Shown: positions 29,698 to 39,876 of the stretch, in pieces
Layout of the letters: every line of letters begins with the position of its first letter
Position numbering within the stretch: the first letter of the stretch is position 1
Assembly: GCA_963724695.1 (NCBI GenBank)
Contig: CAVRVW010000012.1
Location: forward strand, 372,001-436,000
DNA: 64,000 bases
Origin: CAVQFD01 sp963724695
GTDB lineage: Bacteria; Acidobacteriota; Vicinamibacteria; Vicinamibacterales; CAVVIG01
Direction: 5' to 3'
The notes under the pieces: model-generated
Databases searched by the model: none
What the model was told of the DNA's origin: nothing
What the model saw: only the letters and a program-made list of their open reading frames with translations
Translations under genes and position numbers: made by a program

Positions 29698-30098
29698 TGA
29701 GGTGTGTGGTCCTATCCTAACAACAGCTTACGCGGATTGTCCGGTTGGCATCGCTGTTTGCATCCCGAGCGATTGTCCCCGGAAATTGTCCCTGCCGACG
29801 GTCTTCCGAGCCCTTCGCTCACCTCAGGGCCGCTCGTGATGTTCAAGCCGGTGCGCCTGTCTCTCTCCGATTGTCGCTTCGGCACCAGTCCTGGTGATGT
29901 GTCAGCTCGGCGTTGTCTCGTCGGAACTCAGTTTGCTTAGCGTTCGGCTAATCGCCCATTTTTGCTCGGATTCTCTGGCATTAGTACCTTTTCCGGTCGT
30001 TCTTTCTCTTCCCCTGGTCTGTCTTCTTGTGATGCGACTCTGCGCATGCCCAAGCGCCGTCGCTTGTCGATGACGGGCGAAAGTAGGTGCAGAAGACC

Positions 30099-31383
30099 AT
30101 GCCACTTCCCTCCCGTAAGTCCGCCTCGACAATCCGACGCCGCCTCGTAGCGACTCTCGTTGCCTTGGTGGCCATCACGTCGTCCGTGAGCGGCAAGAAG
30201 ACCATCGTTTCGAGTCAACGATCGAGGCGACCTACCGGACTTCGAAATAGACGGTGTGTGCGAAGTCGAACCGGGTACCGGTCTGTTCGTACGCTCCGCG
30301 CGGCGTTCGAGGAAGAGTAGTAGTGCGGGTGGATCGCAGGCTCAGGTCGTGGTTATCGACACGCCGCTCGTCGCGTTAGAAAGCACATTCGCCGTTGCGC
30401 CAGGCGTGACGTAGCGCTGATTGGCCGAGGCGCTGCACAGACCCAGATTGACGGTCAGGGTCGGCGAAACTATTTTCCGGGTGTTAGAGGTGGCGCACTC
30501 ACAGTGCGCGGCGCGAGTCTCGTCAACGGACGTAAGATCTGGCTGCTGTGGCGGCGCGATTGATAACGCTGGGCGCGTCGAGCTTCTTGAGACCACCCTC
30601 TCTAACAATTGGGCAACGGCGTCAGGCATTATCCCCCCCGCCGGATCCGGAGGCGCGATCTTCAACGGTCCAACCGGCGTGCCTAGTGATTCGCGACTCG
30701 ACGTTCAGCGGCAATCTGGTGCGCGCGACGGGCGGCGCGATTCGCAATGAAGGATGGATGAGCGTTGTGAATAGCACATTCACCCAGAATCAAGCCGGCG
30801 TGGGGAGCCCTGGGGCTATCCTGAATTTGGGAACTGCGCTGATACACAACGCTACAATCTCAGCCAACACCGCAGCGGCTGGCGGCCCCTCGGCATTTGT
30901 GAATCGTGGGTTTGCGCGCATCTCGAGTTCTACGTTCGCGAATAACGTCGGGCAAATTGGTTTCCCACAAGAGTCTCGTCGGTCGGTGCAGAACGATTCA
31001 GGCGGCATCATGCAGCTGTTCAACACGATTATTACCATGCCCTCGGACGGGCTCTAACTGCCACGACAATTCAGTCGCCAGGTTACAACTTGGCCAGTGA
31101 CTCAAGCTGCAACTTACTCCAGCTGGGTGACTTGCAAAATGTTGATCCGTTGCTAGCTCCTTTGAATGACAACGATGGCGACACAGCAACGCACGCCCTC
31201 GTACCCGGTAGCCTCGCCATAGATGCAGGCATGTGCGATGACTCGGATCCACATCCAGGTCACAACTCCGATCAGCGTGGACGGCGGCGCCCAGTTGACT
31301 TTCCGAAGCTGGCGAATTTTGGCGACGGATGTGACATTGGAGGAATCGAGCTCCAACGTCAGGAAGTGAAAGATCAAAGATAA
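30099..31383 (+). pseudogene. Decayed secreted beta-helix protein (CSLREA/choice-of-anchor Q type)
   Basis: Pieces in all three frames line up as one protein of about 430 residues. They are a signal peptide (RRRLVATLVALVAITSSVSG), a block resembling the CSLREA motif (VRTLRAAFEE), ALIGRGAAQTQIDG, repeats GGAIDNAGRVELLETTLSNNW, GGAIFNGPTG, DSTFSGNLVRATGGAIRNEG and SSTFANNVG, then a C-terminal anchor-like block LVPGSLAIDAG and DIGGIELQ. Besides frameshifts there are in-frame stops around 30415 and 31057. With the low-GC context, this looks like real decay rather than sequencing error. Confidence 0.65.
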
Positions 31384-31489
31384 AGATTCGACACCTGGGT
31401 CGAAATCGCTTCCTAAGCTTGGCGATTTGTCAAAGCGCCCAGATCGTCCGCTGGTCGGATTTCCGCATTGGTGTGCGCTTACCCTGTCC

Positions 31490-31897
31490 CTAACCGGCCA
31501 CGCGGGCATTGGTGGCACCCACTGGCGCATTTAACCGTTCGACCCCCTCCCGTAGATCCGCTTCAGACGTGATGGCATATCGACGATATATCGCCTCGGT
31601 CTTGTGCCCGGTCAATTGCATCGCAACCGATCGCGACAACCCAGCCCGTTCCATGTTCCGCACCGCTGAGCGGCGGAGGTCATGCGGAATGCGCCCTGGA
31701 TAGCCCGCAGCCGCGCAAGCAACGGCCCAGGCGCCACGGAGACTCTTGATCCGCCTCCCGTTTCGGTGGAATACGTAACGGCAGATGGTGCCCTGCTTCT
31801 CAAGGGCCTTGTGCTCGGCCCAGAGCGCCTCCAGGACCGTCCGGAGCGTCACGGTGAGACGCTTGAGCGGTGTGAGTTTGGAGGGTGTTGCACTCAT
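31490..31897 (-). pseudogene. C-terminal fragment of a tyrosine recombinase (phage integrase)
   Basis: 135 residues, about one third of a normal integrase. It keeps catalytic parts of the family: HDLRRSAVRNM (HxxR box), QLTGHKTEAIYRRYA with the second conserved His and the nucleophilic Tyr, and the tail SEADLREGVERLNA. The N-terminal DNA-binding region and the first catalytic Arg are absent upstream. It is therefore probably inactive, and its place between the two tRNA half-copies explains the element boundaries. Confidence 0.78.
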
Positions 31898-32640
31898 GAG
31901 TGCAACTTTAAAATGCGCAGTGTGCGTCGTAAATCCTGCAACCGACGCGATCTGGTGGTGTGGCTACTCTTGCGGCGGTTGCGACTCGGTCTTCTTCCGG
32001 TTGCCGCGGTAGTCGCGATGGTCGAGCTCGCGGGGCGGGACTGAGGCCTAGAGGCGGACTTCTTGCGCCGTTGAACACGAGCGCATCGCTCCATGTCGAG
32101 CATATAAAAAGTGGGCGCATTGCGGGCAACAGCGCGAGGTCACCAGGCCGTTGTCCTCGCGCAGCTCGTGTAGATATTGGTGGAACTCAGCCCTGTGCTC
32201 CAATAGTCGGAAGGCCGTCCTTGCTGATGCTGGCTGACTGGTCATTGCAGTCCAAAACGCTGGGCACCCGCTGTGCCGCGTCCAGTTCAGCGCGGTCCTC
32301 GTTCGACTTCTTCGGAAAACGGCCAGTGTTCGGCTCGCTCCCTTTGGCGCTGCGGGCGCGCTCGATGCGACTCCACAACGGCCTCGAAGCGATACCACGA
32401 ACCAATCGTCCTCCGTTGACCGGCCACCGTACTTCGTTGGCTGGTATGCAGGAGAAACAGGAGCAGGTTCGCGCGTACCAGCTCAGGCAGGCCGCCTGGC
32501 GGCCTGTCCCTTTTTCTGTCCCCGAGACCTCGTAACTTCCGACGGACTACGCATCCCTCGCACTTTCGTGCGTGTGCTTGTCGATGCGTGTTTACCGGAT
32601 TGGTTCGGCATTTCGACAGTGTTAGAAAATGTGCGGAGGC

Positions 32641-32682
32641 GATTTTAAGTCCTGTGCGTCTGCCAGTTCCGCCACCCCGGCG
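32641..32682. repeat. Candidate att site, right copy (tRNA-Leu 5' half)
   Basis: Second copy of the 42-bp sequence found inside the tRNA-Leu gene. It ends at the anticodon loop and has no 3' half, so it is not a tRNA gene. It probably marks the original 5' part of the target tRNA, displaced when the element supplied a replacement. Confidence 0.75.
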
Positions 32683-32830
32683 CAGGTTGGAAAGTGGCTC
32701 TTAGTGTGCCACGTCCGGCATGACTTCCCCAGCCCCGCGTGCGGACGTCGCCAGCGCGAGTGCCCACACCGGCCAGGCGGTATTCAGCCTGGAAAACGCC
32801 AGCAGCGCCCATCTTCAGCGCAGACACTGG

Positions 32831-32986
32831 TCAACGGGTCAGTGCGAAGTAGAGGACGTACAGCCAGCTCAGGAGGCCGTGGATGATCGCCCACAGGATC
32901 GACTTGTGCAGGCTCCACGAGATGGCCATCGCGAGCGCGCTGCCCATCGAGACACCATAGGTCGCGGACGATTCCCTCATCGCCAT
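32831..32986 (-). CDS. Small single-helix membrane protein (51 aa)
   Basis: A short frame starting MAMRESSATYGVSMGS with a Shine-Dalgarno sequence GGGAGGA about eight bases upstream. A hydrophobic stretch SILWAIIHGLLSWLYVLYF fills the C-terminal half, and the protein ends LTR. The strong ribosome site and clean amphiphilic sequence support a real gene. It has no recognised domain. It lies just after the cytochrome-PQQ gene on the same strand. Confidence 0.65.
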   Translation of the reverse strand: MAMRESSATYGVSMGSALAMAISWSLHKSILWAIIHGLLSWLYVLYFALTR

Positions 32987-33010
32987 TCGAGGCTCCTCCC
33001 AGAGCAGGCG

Positions 33011-34913
33011 CTAGTCTACCGAGAACGCCAGCAGGACGTTGCCGGGCGCACCGCCGATGAACGCATACCCCGAGTTGACGTAGACCATGCCGTCGACCAC
33101 GACTGGGCCCGGCCCGTCGATCGCGCCGCCGGTGGCCGCCACGCCGTTGACCGTCTGGTGCGCGCCCGTCGTGTTCGCATCCCAGATGATTCGGCCCGTG
33201 TCCGTCGCGTACGCGCGCAGATGCCCGTCCAGCCCGCCGGAAAACGCGGCGCCGGGAATCGCGGTGACGGCGGCGGACTGCGAAGGGCTGCAACCCGGCG
33301 TATCACCACATCCGGGGTGCGGGGTCGTCCAGAGCACCACACCCGTGTGCCGGATCGAGCGCGTACATACCACCTCCGATCTCACGGTTGAGACGCATCG
33401 GCGCGCCGAACACCGTCGGCTGGCCGCTCCCGCGGCGCCTGCCGGCACCGGTTCGGGCATCGCGTCGGAGACAGCGACGTAGACGCGCGCGCCGTCGGAT
33501 GCCGAGCCCCACTGGACGCCGCCGAGCGTACCGCCCTTCCCCACACGGGTCTGCCACAGCACCGCGCCCGTCCTCGTCCGGATCGAGCGCGTGGACCATG
33601 CCGGACTTCTGGCCGGCGACAAGCGCCCTTCGCCCGTTCGGCAGATCGATCAGCATCGGCGAGGATCCGAAATCGAAGTCCGGCCCGCGAGGCTCGGGGC
33701 AGTTCGCGCGCAGGGCCTCCGGCAGCTCGCATCCTATATTGTAGGCATCGTTCGCCGTCAGCTGGCGCGACCACGCCAGCGCGCCGGTCTCGGCATCAAG
33801 GGCCACGAACGCATCCGACGTTGACGCGGCCGGATCCGAGTAGCTGTCGCCGGTGGTCACGTACACCCGGCCGCGCTTGCAGGTCCACCGTGGGCGACGA
33901 CCAGATGGCGGCGCCCGACGGTCCCCAGAGCTGCGTGCCCACGCTGTTTGTGCGGATTCGCCGCGGCTCGTCCGGAATCACGTAGCTCTTCCACCGAACC
34001 ACCCCGGTCGACGCCGTCACCGCGGTCACACTCCCGCGAAACGTGCAGCACTGGTAGCGCGGATTGGCGCCGACCCTTCCTCGCTGGACGATGTCGGGAC
34101 GTAGAGTGTGCCGCCCGAGAGCGTCGGGCGCGCCCGTAATCACGGCGGCGGCGTGCTCTTCGATGCGCCGCTTCCACACGAGCGCTCCTGAGCCGGCATC
34201 CACGGCGTAGACGCGTCGCGTGCTGGTCGCCGAAGAACGCCAGCCAGCGGCCGGCATCCGACGCCGATCGTGATGGCGGCTCGCACGGGGAATTCCGTGT
34301 CGAACGTCCAGTGCTCACAGCCGGTCTTCGCGTCCAGGGAGTAGACCTTTCGTCCAGCGCTCCCGACGTAGAGCCGCCCGCCGACCACTGTGGGTTGAGC
34401 GTAGGCCTGCCTCACGCCGGGGAACCCAAACGCCCACTTCAATTTCAACTTTGGAATGTCGGCGCTCGCAAGCCGCGACATCGCGGCCGGTTGAAACCGC
34501 AGCTGCGACACGCCGACGCCCCAGCCGTTCCAGTGGGGCGCCTCCAGCAGATTGGCGGCAAGCGCCCGCTCGGCACACCGGTTGGAGCCAGGCGCCGCAG
34601 CCGGCGAGGCCCCAAGGCCAGCGGCGAGATAGCGGACAACGGCGTCCAGTTCGGCGGTGGACAGTTCGGACCCCACGCTGCGCATGCTGCCGCTCGTGAG
34701 CGCAAACCGCAGATTGTCCGCGGACAACCGACCGAGCGCAGCCCGATCCGGCACGCGGGCGCCAACGCTGTCGTGGCACGAGGCACAGCGCGCCCGATAG
34801 ATCTGCTCGCCCCCCGCCGACGACGGCGTCTGAGCCGCCGCCACGGACGGCATCGAGAAGAGCGCACTGAACGCGAGACCGAACGACACAGACCGCAGGT
34901 TGCGAACCGTCAT
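33011..34913 (-). CDS. Cytochrome c-PQQ-type beta-propeller quinoprotein, frameshifted
   Basis: About 630 residues. Signal peptide 1-27, then a cytochrome c domain with CASCH and a short C-terminal heme-domain helix (STAELDAVVRYLAAG). A PQQ-like propeller follows, with repeats such as QPTVVGGRLYVGSAGRKVYSLDAKTG, VYAVDAGSGALVWKRRIEE, VTASTGVVRWKSYVI, MYVTTGDSYSD, AFVALDAETGALAWSRQL and VVDGMVYVNSGYAFIGGAPGN. It resembles polyvinyl-alcohol-dehydrogenase-like quinoproteins. Slips near 34220, 33880, 33570 and 33395 break the frame. The start ATG follows GGGAGGAACG. Probably a periplasmic alcohol or aldehyde dehydrogenase. Confidence 0.8.
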
Positions 34914-34996
34914 CGTTCCTCCCAAGAGACCAGCAGAGACCAGTGAATCAGGAGACATAAAAGATTCGACGACTAAAGTCGACCCGTCGGTTCGAC

Positions 34997-36197
34997 CTAC
35001 GACGCGGACGGCAGCGCGTCGAGGTACTTCAGGGCGCCGCCGGTGTTGAACAGCACGACAGACTCCGAGGGTTTGATGGTCCCGTTCTGCACCAGTTGAC
35101 GAATCGCGGCGAGCGCGGCGCCGCCTTCGGGAGCCGCGCTGATGCCCTCCGTAGACCCGATTCCGATCATGCCGGCTACCATCGCCGGGTCGGACACCGT
35201 GAGCGCCGTCCCGCCGCTCTCGCGGACGGCCCGCAGGATCAGGAAGTCGCCAATGGCGCGCGGCACGCGCAGTCCGTCCGCCACCGTCGCGGCGCCTTCC
35301 CACATCGCGGCCTTCTCGGTGCCCTCGAGGAACGCGCGGACGATCGGCGCACAGCCCTCGGCTTGCACGGAGACCATCCGCGGGCGGCGCGTGCGCGGCA
35401 TCCAGCCGATGCGTTCCATCTCTTCGAACGCCTTCCACATGCCGACCATCCCGGTGCCGCCGCCGGTCGGATAGACGATCCAGTCCGGGTAGGTCCAGTC
35501 CATCTGCTCGGCCAGCTCGTACCCCATCGTCTTCTTCCCCTCGACGCGGTACGGCTCCTTCAGGGTCGACACGTCGTACCACCCGAGCGGCCCTCCGCGC
35601 TCGGCGGCCACGCGCGCCGCATCGGTGATAAGTCCATCGACGAGCGTCACGTCAGCGCCGTACAGCAGGCACTCGCGGGCGAACGGCGCCTTGACGTCCC
35701 GCGGCAGGAAGACCTTGGCTACGAGCCCCGCCCGCGCCGCGTACGCGGCCATCGCATTGCCGGCGTTCCCCGCCGACGGCACCGACACCGTCGTCACACC
35801 GAGGCCCCGGGCGCGGGTGATCGCGGCCGACTGGCCGCGGGCCTTGAACGAGTTGGTCGGATTGAGCGACTCGTCCTTCACATACAGGCGTTCCAGCCCG
35901 AGCCGCGCGCCCAGCGTGCGCGCGTGCATCAGGGGCGTGAAGCCCTCGCCGAGCGTGATTGGCTCCTCGTCGCCGAAAATCGGCATGAGCTCGCGGTACC
36001 GCCACATGGACGGTTCACGGTCGCGAAGCGACGCGCGCGGCCACGAGCGGGCGGCATCCAGGTCGTACCGCGCAAGGAGCGGCGCCCCGCACACGCACAG
36101 GTTGTGACGCCCGCGGGCGATCCAGCGGTGGCGCGCCGCAGGGAACGGCGCATTCGAGATGGGTGAAATAGCTCTGGGGTTGGCGCACGCGCGCCAT
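34997..36197 (-). CDS. Threonine synthase-like PLP enzyme, one N-terminal frameshift
   Basis: About 400 residues, fold-type II PLP enzyme. The Schiff-base lysine lies in NPTNSFKARGQS. Other blocks are GEGFTPLMHA, VPSAGNAGNAMAAYAARAG, PTGGGTGMVGMWKAF and STEGISAAPEGGAALAA. The N-terminus starts at 36197 (MARVRQPQSYFTHLEC) and slips near 36130 into the frame of HNLCVCGAPLLARYDL, giving a Cys-rich zinc-ribbon-like start common in archaeal-type threonine synthases. It would convert O-phosphohomoserine to threonine; related enzymes act on other phospho-amino acids, and no hom/thrB neighbour is present. Confidence 0.82.
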
Positions 36198-36221
36198 CTT
36201 ACTTCCAGGCCGGCTGCAGGC

Positions 36222-36912
36222 TTACCGCTCGGGAAGAAACGCGTCCTCGCCGTTCGCGCACCAGCCCGTCGGGGTCCGCGCTGAGCCTCCCCGCCGGTTG
36301 AACGCGACCCGAGCGCCGTCCGCACGAGTCCAGAGAAACCAGCCCGCGCCACGCGCGAAGTAGAACCGTTCGGCGCTACCGCCGCCGCCGCTGAGTGGGT
36401 CGTACGGCTCGGTACTCGAGCACCAGCGTGTCGCGCACGCCGAGATCGCCGCCGGCGTCGAACGCCGGCTCGATCCATGCGCGCACACGGTACGGGAACG
36501 GCCGTTCCGGCTGCGGCCGGCACTCGCGGTCCACCCACGTGATGCGGTTGTCGGCCACATCGAGCGACCACCCGGATGGAGGCAGCCGGCGCGGCAGCCA
36601 GCGGCCGTCGCTGAAGGTGTAGTGCTCCCAACGCCGGCGGTCGATGCCGTGATCGACTTCGTGGCGCACCCACTGGTCGTCCCACCGCCACGACTCGAAC
36701 ATCCAGCCAAGCGAGTACTTCGTCCAGGTCACCCGTCGCTCGGCACCGTCCACGATCTGGTGCTGCGACTGGTCGCCTACCCGCGGCCACAGTTCCGGCG
36801 CACCAAGGACGAAGTCGAGCACGTCGACCGTGACGTCGCCTGCCGTCGGCCCGGCCGGATTCGCACACGCGCCGGCGAGGAGGACGAGCAGCCCAAGAGC
36901 GCTTCGGGGCAT
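36222..36912 (-). CDS. Lipoprotein of unknown function, one frameshift
   Basis: About 230 residues. Signal peptide with lipobox (LLAGAC) at residues 10-16. The mature part is rich in Trp and Arg (WTKYSLGWMFESWRWDDQW, YTFSDGRWLPRRLPPSGW). A slip near 36400 leads into DPLSGGGGSAERFYFARGAGWFLWT and the stop at 36222. No known domain is visible. Its start faces the G-rich heptamer array. Confidence 0.65.
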
Positions 36913-36951
36913 GGCGGTGGTCTGTCGCCTGCACCATCTGACCACACATTC

Positions 36952-36993
36952 GGGGATCGGGGATGGGGATCGGGGATCGGGGATCGGGGATCG
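36952..36993. repeat. GGGGATC heptamer tandem array
   Basis: Six near-perfect copies of GGGGATC (one lacking a base) in the space between two divergent lipoprotein genes. The runs of four G could form a G-quadruplex on the plus strand. It is the most regular of several 7-base arrays in the window. Confidence 0.9.
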
Positions 36994-37052
36994 CCTGTGG
37001 TCTCCGCCTTGCTCGCCTTGCTGGATCTCCAGCGACGCTCTATGATTTCCAG

Positions 37053-38363
37053 GTGCGAGCGCGGGAACTCTGGTCGTCGGGAGTGATCGTTCTGGTCCTG
37101 GGGGCCATTGGCTGCGGAGGCGCTCCCTCGCCGACACAGCCGACGGCGGGCCAGGGCGGAGGCCTGAAGGCCACCATCAATCTGACGGTGGACGGGCTCG
37201 GGTCGGTCGAAGCGGTCACAGCGCTCAGCGAGGTGACGCTCGACGCACTTCAGTCGACGGGACGCGACCTCGCGTACCGTCTCGACTTCGGCGACGGCAC
37301 AGCGCGGCCACCGGGTCAGTCGCCAAACATGTCTACGAGCGCCCCGGGACCTTCACCGTCACCGTCACCGTGACCAGCAGGGGTCAGACAGCGACCGCCT
37401 CGCGGGCGATCATCGTGGCGTCTCCGCTTGGAGCATGGCTCCAGAGGGGCTTCGTCGGTCGACCGCAACGGGTCCTGGTCCGAAGACTGACCCTCAATTC
37501 GCAGGATGGGCGGACGCTGCGGGGAGCGCTCGGCGCACCTGGACAACCCGATCGTCCGGTGACTGCGACTCTGAGCGGCGAGCGGAGCATCCGGGTCGCC
37601 ACCGACGATCAGACCGAGGTGTTCGAAGGCGCCCTCCCGAGCGTGATATCCGGCAACAAGGGCTCACTTGAACTCGTCGCTCGCGGTGGCCCGGCCGATG
37701 GCGACCGCTTGGTGTTTGCTCCCCTGGCCGGCGCGGCCCCGACGGGTCCGGAGCCCGATGCCGTGTTCAAGATGCGCTTCTTCAGCTTCAGCGCGCCGTT
37801 CGGCATCCGCGGGTATAGCCCCATGCTCTTCGACGGATCGACATCGCGCGGCGATGAGCTCAGCTACTTCATCACCTTCGGCGACGGGCAGGTTTCGACC
37901 GAGGCGTCCCCGGTGCACCGGGTCGATCGCGAAGGCACTTATACCGCCACACTCACGGTGGTCGATCCCTTCTGGCCGGACCGACGAAGAATCGCAGACC
38001 TTCAGCGTCAGATCCCTGGTGGCGAGTGGCTACTACGTGGAGTGGACCGGCTATGCTCCCGCTGCTCCGTATGGTTCGCTGATACTCTATCTTAATTTTC
38101 TGGCTCAGGACGGTGACGGCGTTGGGGGCCGGATTCGCTTTCAAGAGTACCGGCCCAACGACTACGTAACGACGTCCTACGATTTCACTGGAACGCTGAG
38201 CGGAGACGATCAGGTCCGGCTGTCCCTCAATGGCACAGACATCGTTTTAGCGGGCACGATGCAATTGCGCGACTACCCTTCCGGTGGACGCATGGTGCTC
38301 ACACAGACCGGCGGCGCCAGGAACGGACAGGTCTACGAGTTCTACTTCCGCAACGGCTACTGA
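37053..38363 (+). CDS. PKD-domain lipoprotein, two frameshifts
   Basis: About 435 residues from a GTG. Lipobox VLGAIGC near residue 20. Two PKD-type domains: LDFGDGT with HVYERPGTFTVTVTV (after a slip near 37320), and FITFGDGQVSTEASPVHRVDREGTYTATLTVVD. A slip near 37985 leads to the C-terminal beta domain YYVEWTGYAP, IRFQEYRPNDYVTTSYDFTGTL and VYEFYFRNGY. PKD domains mediate protein or carbohydrate contacts at the surface. No enzyme domain is present. Confidence 0.72.
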
Positions 38364-38377
38364 CCTCGTCGCCAGCC

Positions 38378-38459
38378 GCACCCCAGCACCCCAGCACCGA
38401 GCACCGAGCACCAAGCACCACAATTACCCAATCACCCAGTGACCCAATCACCCAATTCG
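38378..38459. repeat. 7/8-base tandem array (GAGCACC and ACCCAATC units)
   Basis: Two adjoining arrays: CACCCCAG twice, then CACCGAG-type units three times, then ACCCAATC-type units four times. They lie between the PKD gene stop and a small membrane-protein gene whose GTG start falls within the second array. Confidence 0.85.
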
Positions 38460-38831
38460 ATCATCCGCTACCCCCCCTGGCTCATCGTGGCCGTCGACAT
38501 GATGTCGACGCTGGCCCTGCTGGCAGCCGTGTACTTCTGGCTCAACGACCGCCGAATGACCGCGCTTGGTCTGGGCGCCTTCGGCCTCCTGGCCCTGATC
38601 GCCGTCGTCGACATGGGCGTGTCCCGGATCCTTCTCGAGGCCGACGCGCTGCGCATCGTGTCGCTCTTTTCCGCGAAGCGCTACGAGCGGCACGACATCG
38701 AGCGTGTCACATGGGAGGGCGGCGCCGGCGTAGCCATCCAGCTGAAGGACGGAACCTGGGTGAAGCTCCCGGATCTCGGCCGGAACAGTCAGTCCACGAC
38801 CAACACGATCCGTGCCTGGCTGAAGCGCTGA
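38439..38831 (+). CDS. Small membrane protein with a PH-like C-terminal domain
   Basis: 130 residues from a GTG inside the repeat array; a later in-frame ATG near 38499 (MMSTLALL) would shorten it. Two membrane segments at about 14-34 and 41-60 are followed by a beta-rich tail with RILLEADALRIVSLFSAKRYERHDIERV, the pattern of bacterial PH-like domains. Function unknown. Confidence 0.68.
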   Translation: MTQSPNSIIRYPPWLIVAVDMMSTLALLAAVYFWLNDRRMTALGLGAFGLLALIAVVDMGVSRILLEADALRIVSLFSAKRYERHDIERVTWEGGAGVAIQLKDGTWVKLPDLGRNSQSTTNTIRAWLKR

Positions 38832-38894
38832 CACGTCTGGCGCCGAGTGATAGGCTGTCGTCCGCAGGCGCCGTCTGGCGCGGAGGCTCGAATC

Positions 38895-39521
38895 ATGCGA
38901 ACACTGACCCTACCGCTCGCTTTCCTAGTCCTGACCCTCGCCGACGCGTCCCCGGCACTCGCTCAGCGCGTGCCGAAGGCGCGCATTACTCCGCTGCCCG
39001 CCTCCGAGTGGACCGACGCCCACAAGGAAGCGCTCGGGACGAGAGCGCGCGGCGACGACACGCTCGACGTCTTCCAGACCTGCCTGCGAAACGTGGAGCT
39101 CTGCCGGACATGGATGCCTTTCACGAACTACATCCTGAGCGACAAGCTCTCGATCCCACCGCGCGAGCGCGAGCTGCTGATTCTGCGCATCGGCTACCTG
39201 TGCAACTCGGACTACGAATGGGCGCAGCACGCGCCGCTCGGCCTGCGTGTCGGTCTGACGGCCGATGAGGTCGCGCGGATCCCCAAAGGACCCGAGGCGC
39301 CCGGCTGGAACCCGCTCGATGTCCTCCTCCTGCGCGCCGCCGACGAACTGCACAGGGACAAGTTCATCAGCGATGCCACGTGGCGCGCGCTCGACGAGCG
39401 CTACGACGACCGGCAGATGATGGACGTCGTCTTCACGGTCGGCCAGTACACGATGGTCTCGATGTTCCTGAACAGCGCGGGCGTGCAGCTGGAGAAGGGT
39501 CAGACAGGAATTCCACGTTAG
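38895..39521 (+). CDS. Exported carboxymuconolactone decarboxylase/AhpD-fold protein
   Basis: 208 residues with a signal peptide (1-24, PALAQR), which is unusual for this fold. The core has LSIPPRERELLILRIGYLCNSDYEWAQHAP, where the AhpD-like pattern C-x-S-x-Y-E-W-x-x-H replaces the usual CxxC redox pair, and MMDVVFTVGQYTMVSMFLN. Family members are carboxymuconolactone decarboxylases or peroxidase partners. With one cysteine and export to the periplasm, decarboxylase or another lyase role seems likelier. The stop overlaps the convergent gene by 4 bases. Confidence 0.8.
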   Translation: MRTLTLPLAFLVLTLADASPALAQRVPKARITPLPASEWTDAHKEALGTRARGDDTLDVFQTCLRNVELCRTWMPFTNYILSDKLSIPPRERELLILRIGYLCNSDYEWAQHAPLGLRVGLTADEVARIPKGPEAPGWNPLDVLLLRAADELHRDKFISDATWRALDERYDDRQMMDVVFTVGQYTMVSMFLNSAGVQLEKGQTGIPR

Positions 39522-39874
39522 TGGATCGTTGTGGTCCTCGGTGTTTGCGGCCGGAGCACGCGTGTGATCATGGCCTCGAGCGCAGTTTTTTCGATGGCGA
39601 TCGGGCCGGCGATGGCGGCGCCCATGGTGATCTCGATGGCAATCACCACTCCACCGCCTTCGAAGAGGTTGACGATCCAGCTGAGGCCCCTCAGCTGCAC
39701 GGCGGGCCGCTCGTCAGCCGGATGCTTCAGCCGATGCATCACCTCGAGCATGCCTTCGAGCACCTGACGAACATCATCGTCTGTCCAGGCGCCTGGCTCA
39801 CGGTCGATGTTCTCGATCGCCTTCGTCGTCGCGAAGTCGTCGCCCCTCAGCCACACGTCAACGGGAATGGTCAT
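39518..39874 (-). CDS. Small protein of unknown function
   Basis: 118 residues from an ATG two bases after the stop of the YyaL-type gene, hence likely co-transcribed. The sequence begins MTIPVDVWLRGDDFATTKAIENID and has a mostly helical first half, then a Gly-rich hydrophobic stretch (FEGGGVVIAIEITMGAAIAGP). No domain recognised. Confidence 0.65.
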   Translation of the reverse strand: MTIPVDVWLRGDDFATTKAIENIDREPGAWTDDDVRQVLEGMLEVMHRLKHPADERPAVQLRGLSWIVNLFEGGGVVIAIEITMGAAIAGPIAIEKTALEAMITRVLRPQTPRTTTIH

Positions 39875-39876
39875 GA

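Larger units (their letters stand above)
29698..32640. mobile_element. Degraded integrative element inserted in tRNA-Leu
   Basis: Bounded by a perfect 42-bp direct repeat of half a tRNA gene. It contains a C-terminal tyrosine-recombinase fragment, a broken beta-helix gene and otherwise no clear genes. The sequence is visibly less GC-rich and less codon-structured than its surroundings. Residues 29698-30098 and 31900-32640 hold only short, unconvincing frames. One minus-strand frame near 32060-32130 includes CPQCAHFLYARHGAMRSC, which could be a relic zinc-ribbon. Probably a small genomic island reduced to remnants. Confidence 0.6.

Noticed and set aside
31960..32535. A 191-residue plus-strand protein in the element
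   Set aside because: No start context, domain or composition supporting coding; it overlaps equally poor frames on the other strand.
32641..32682. A second tRNA-Leu gene
   Set aside because: Only the 5' half is present; no T-arm or 3' acceptor strand follows.
36952..36993. CRISPR array
   Set aside because: Units are 7 bases with no spacers and no cas genes; it is a simple tandem repeat.
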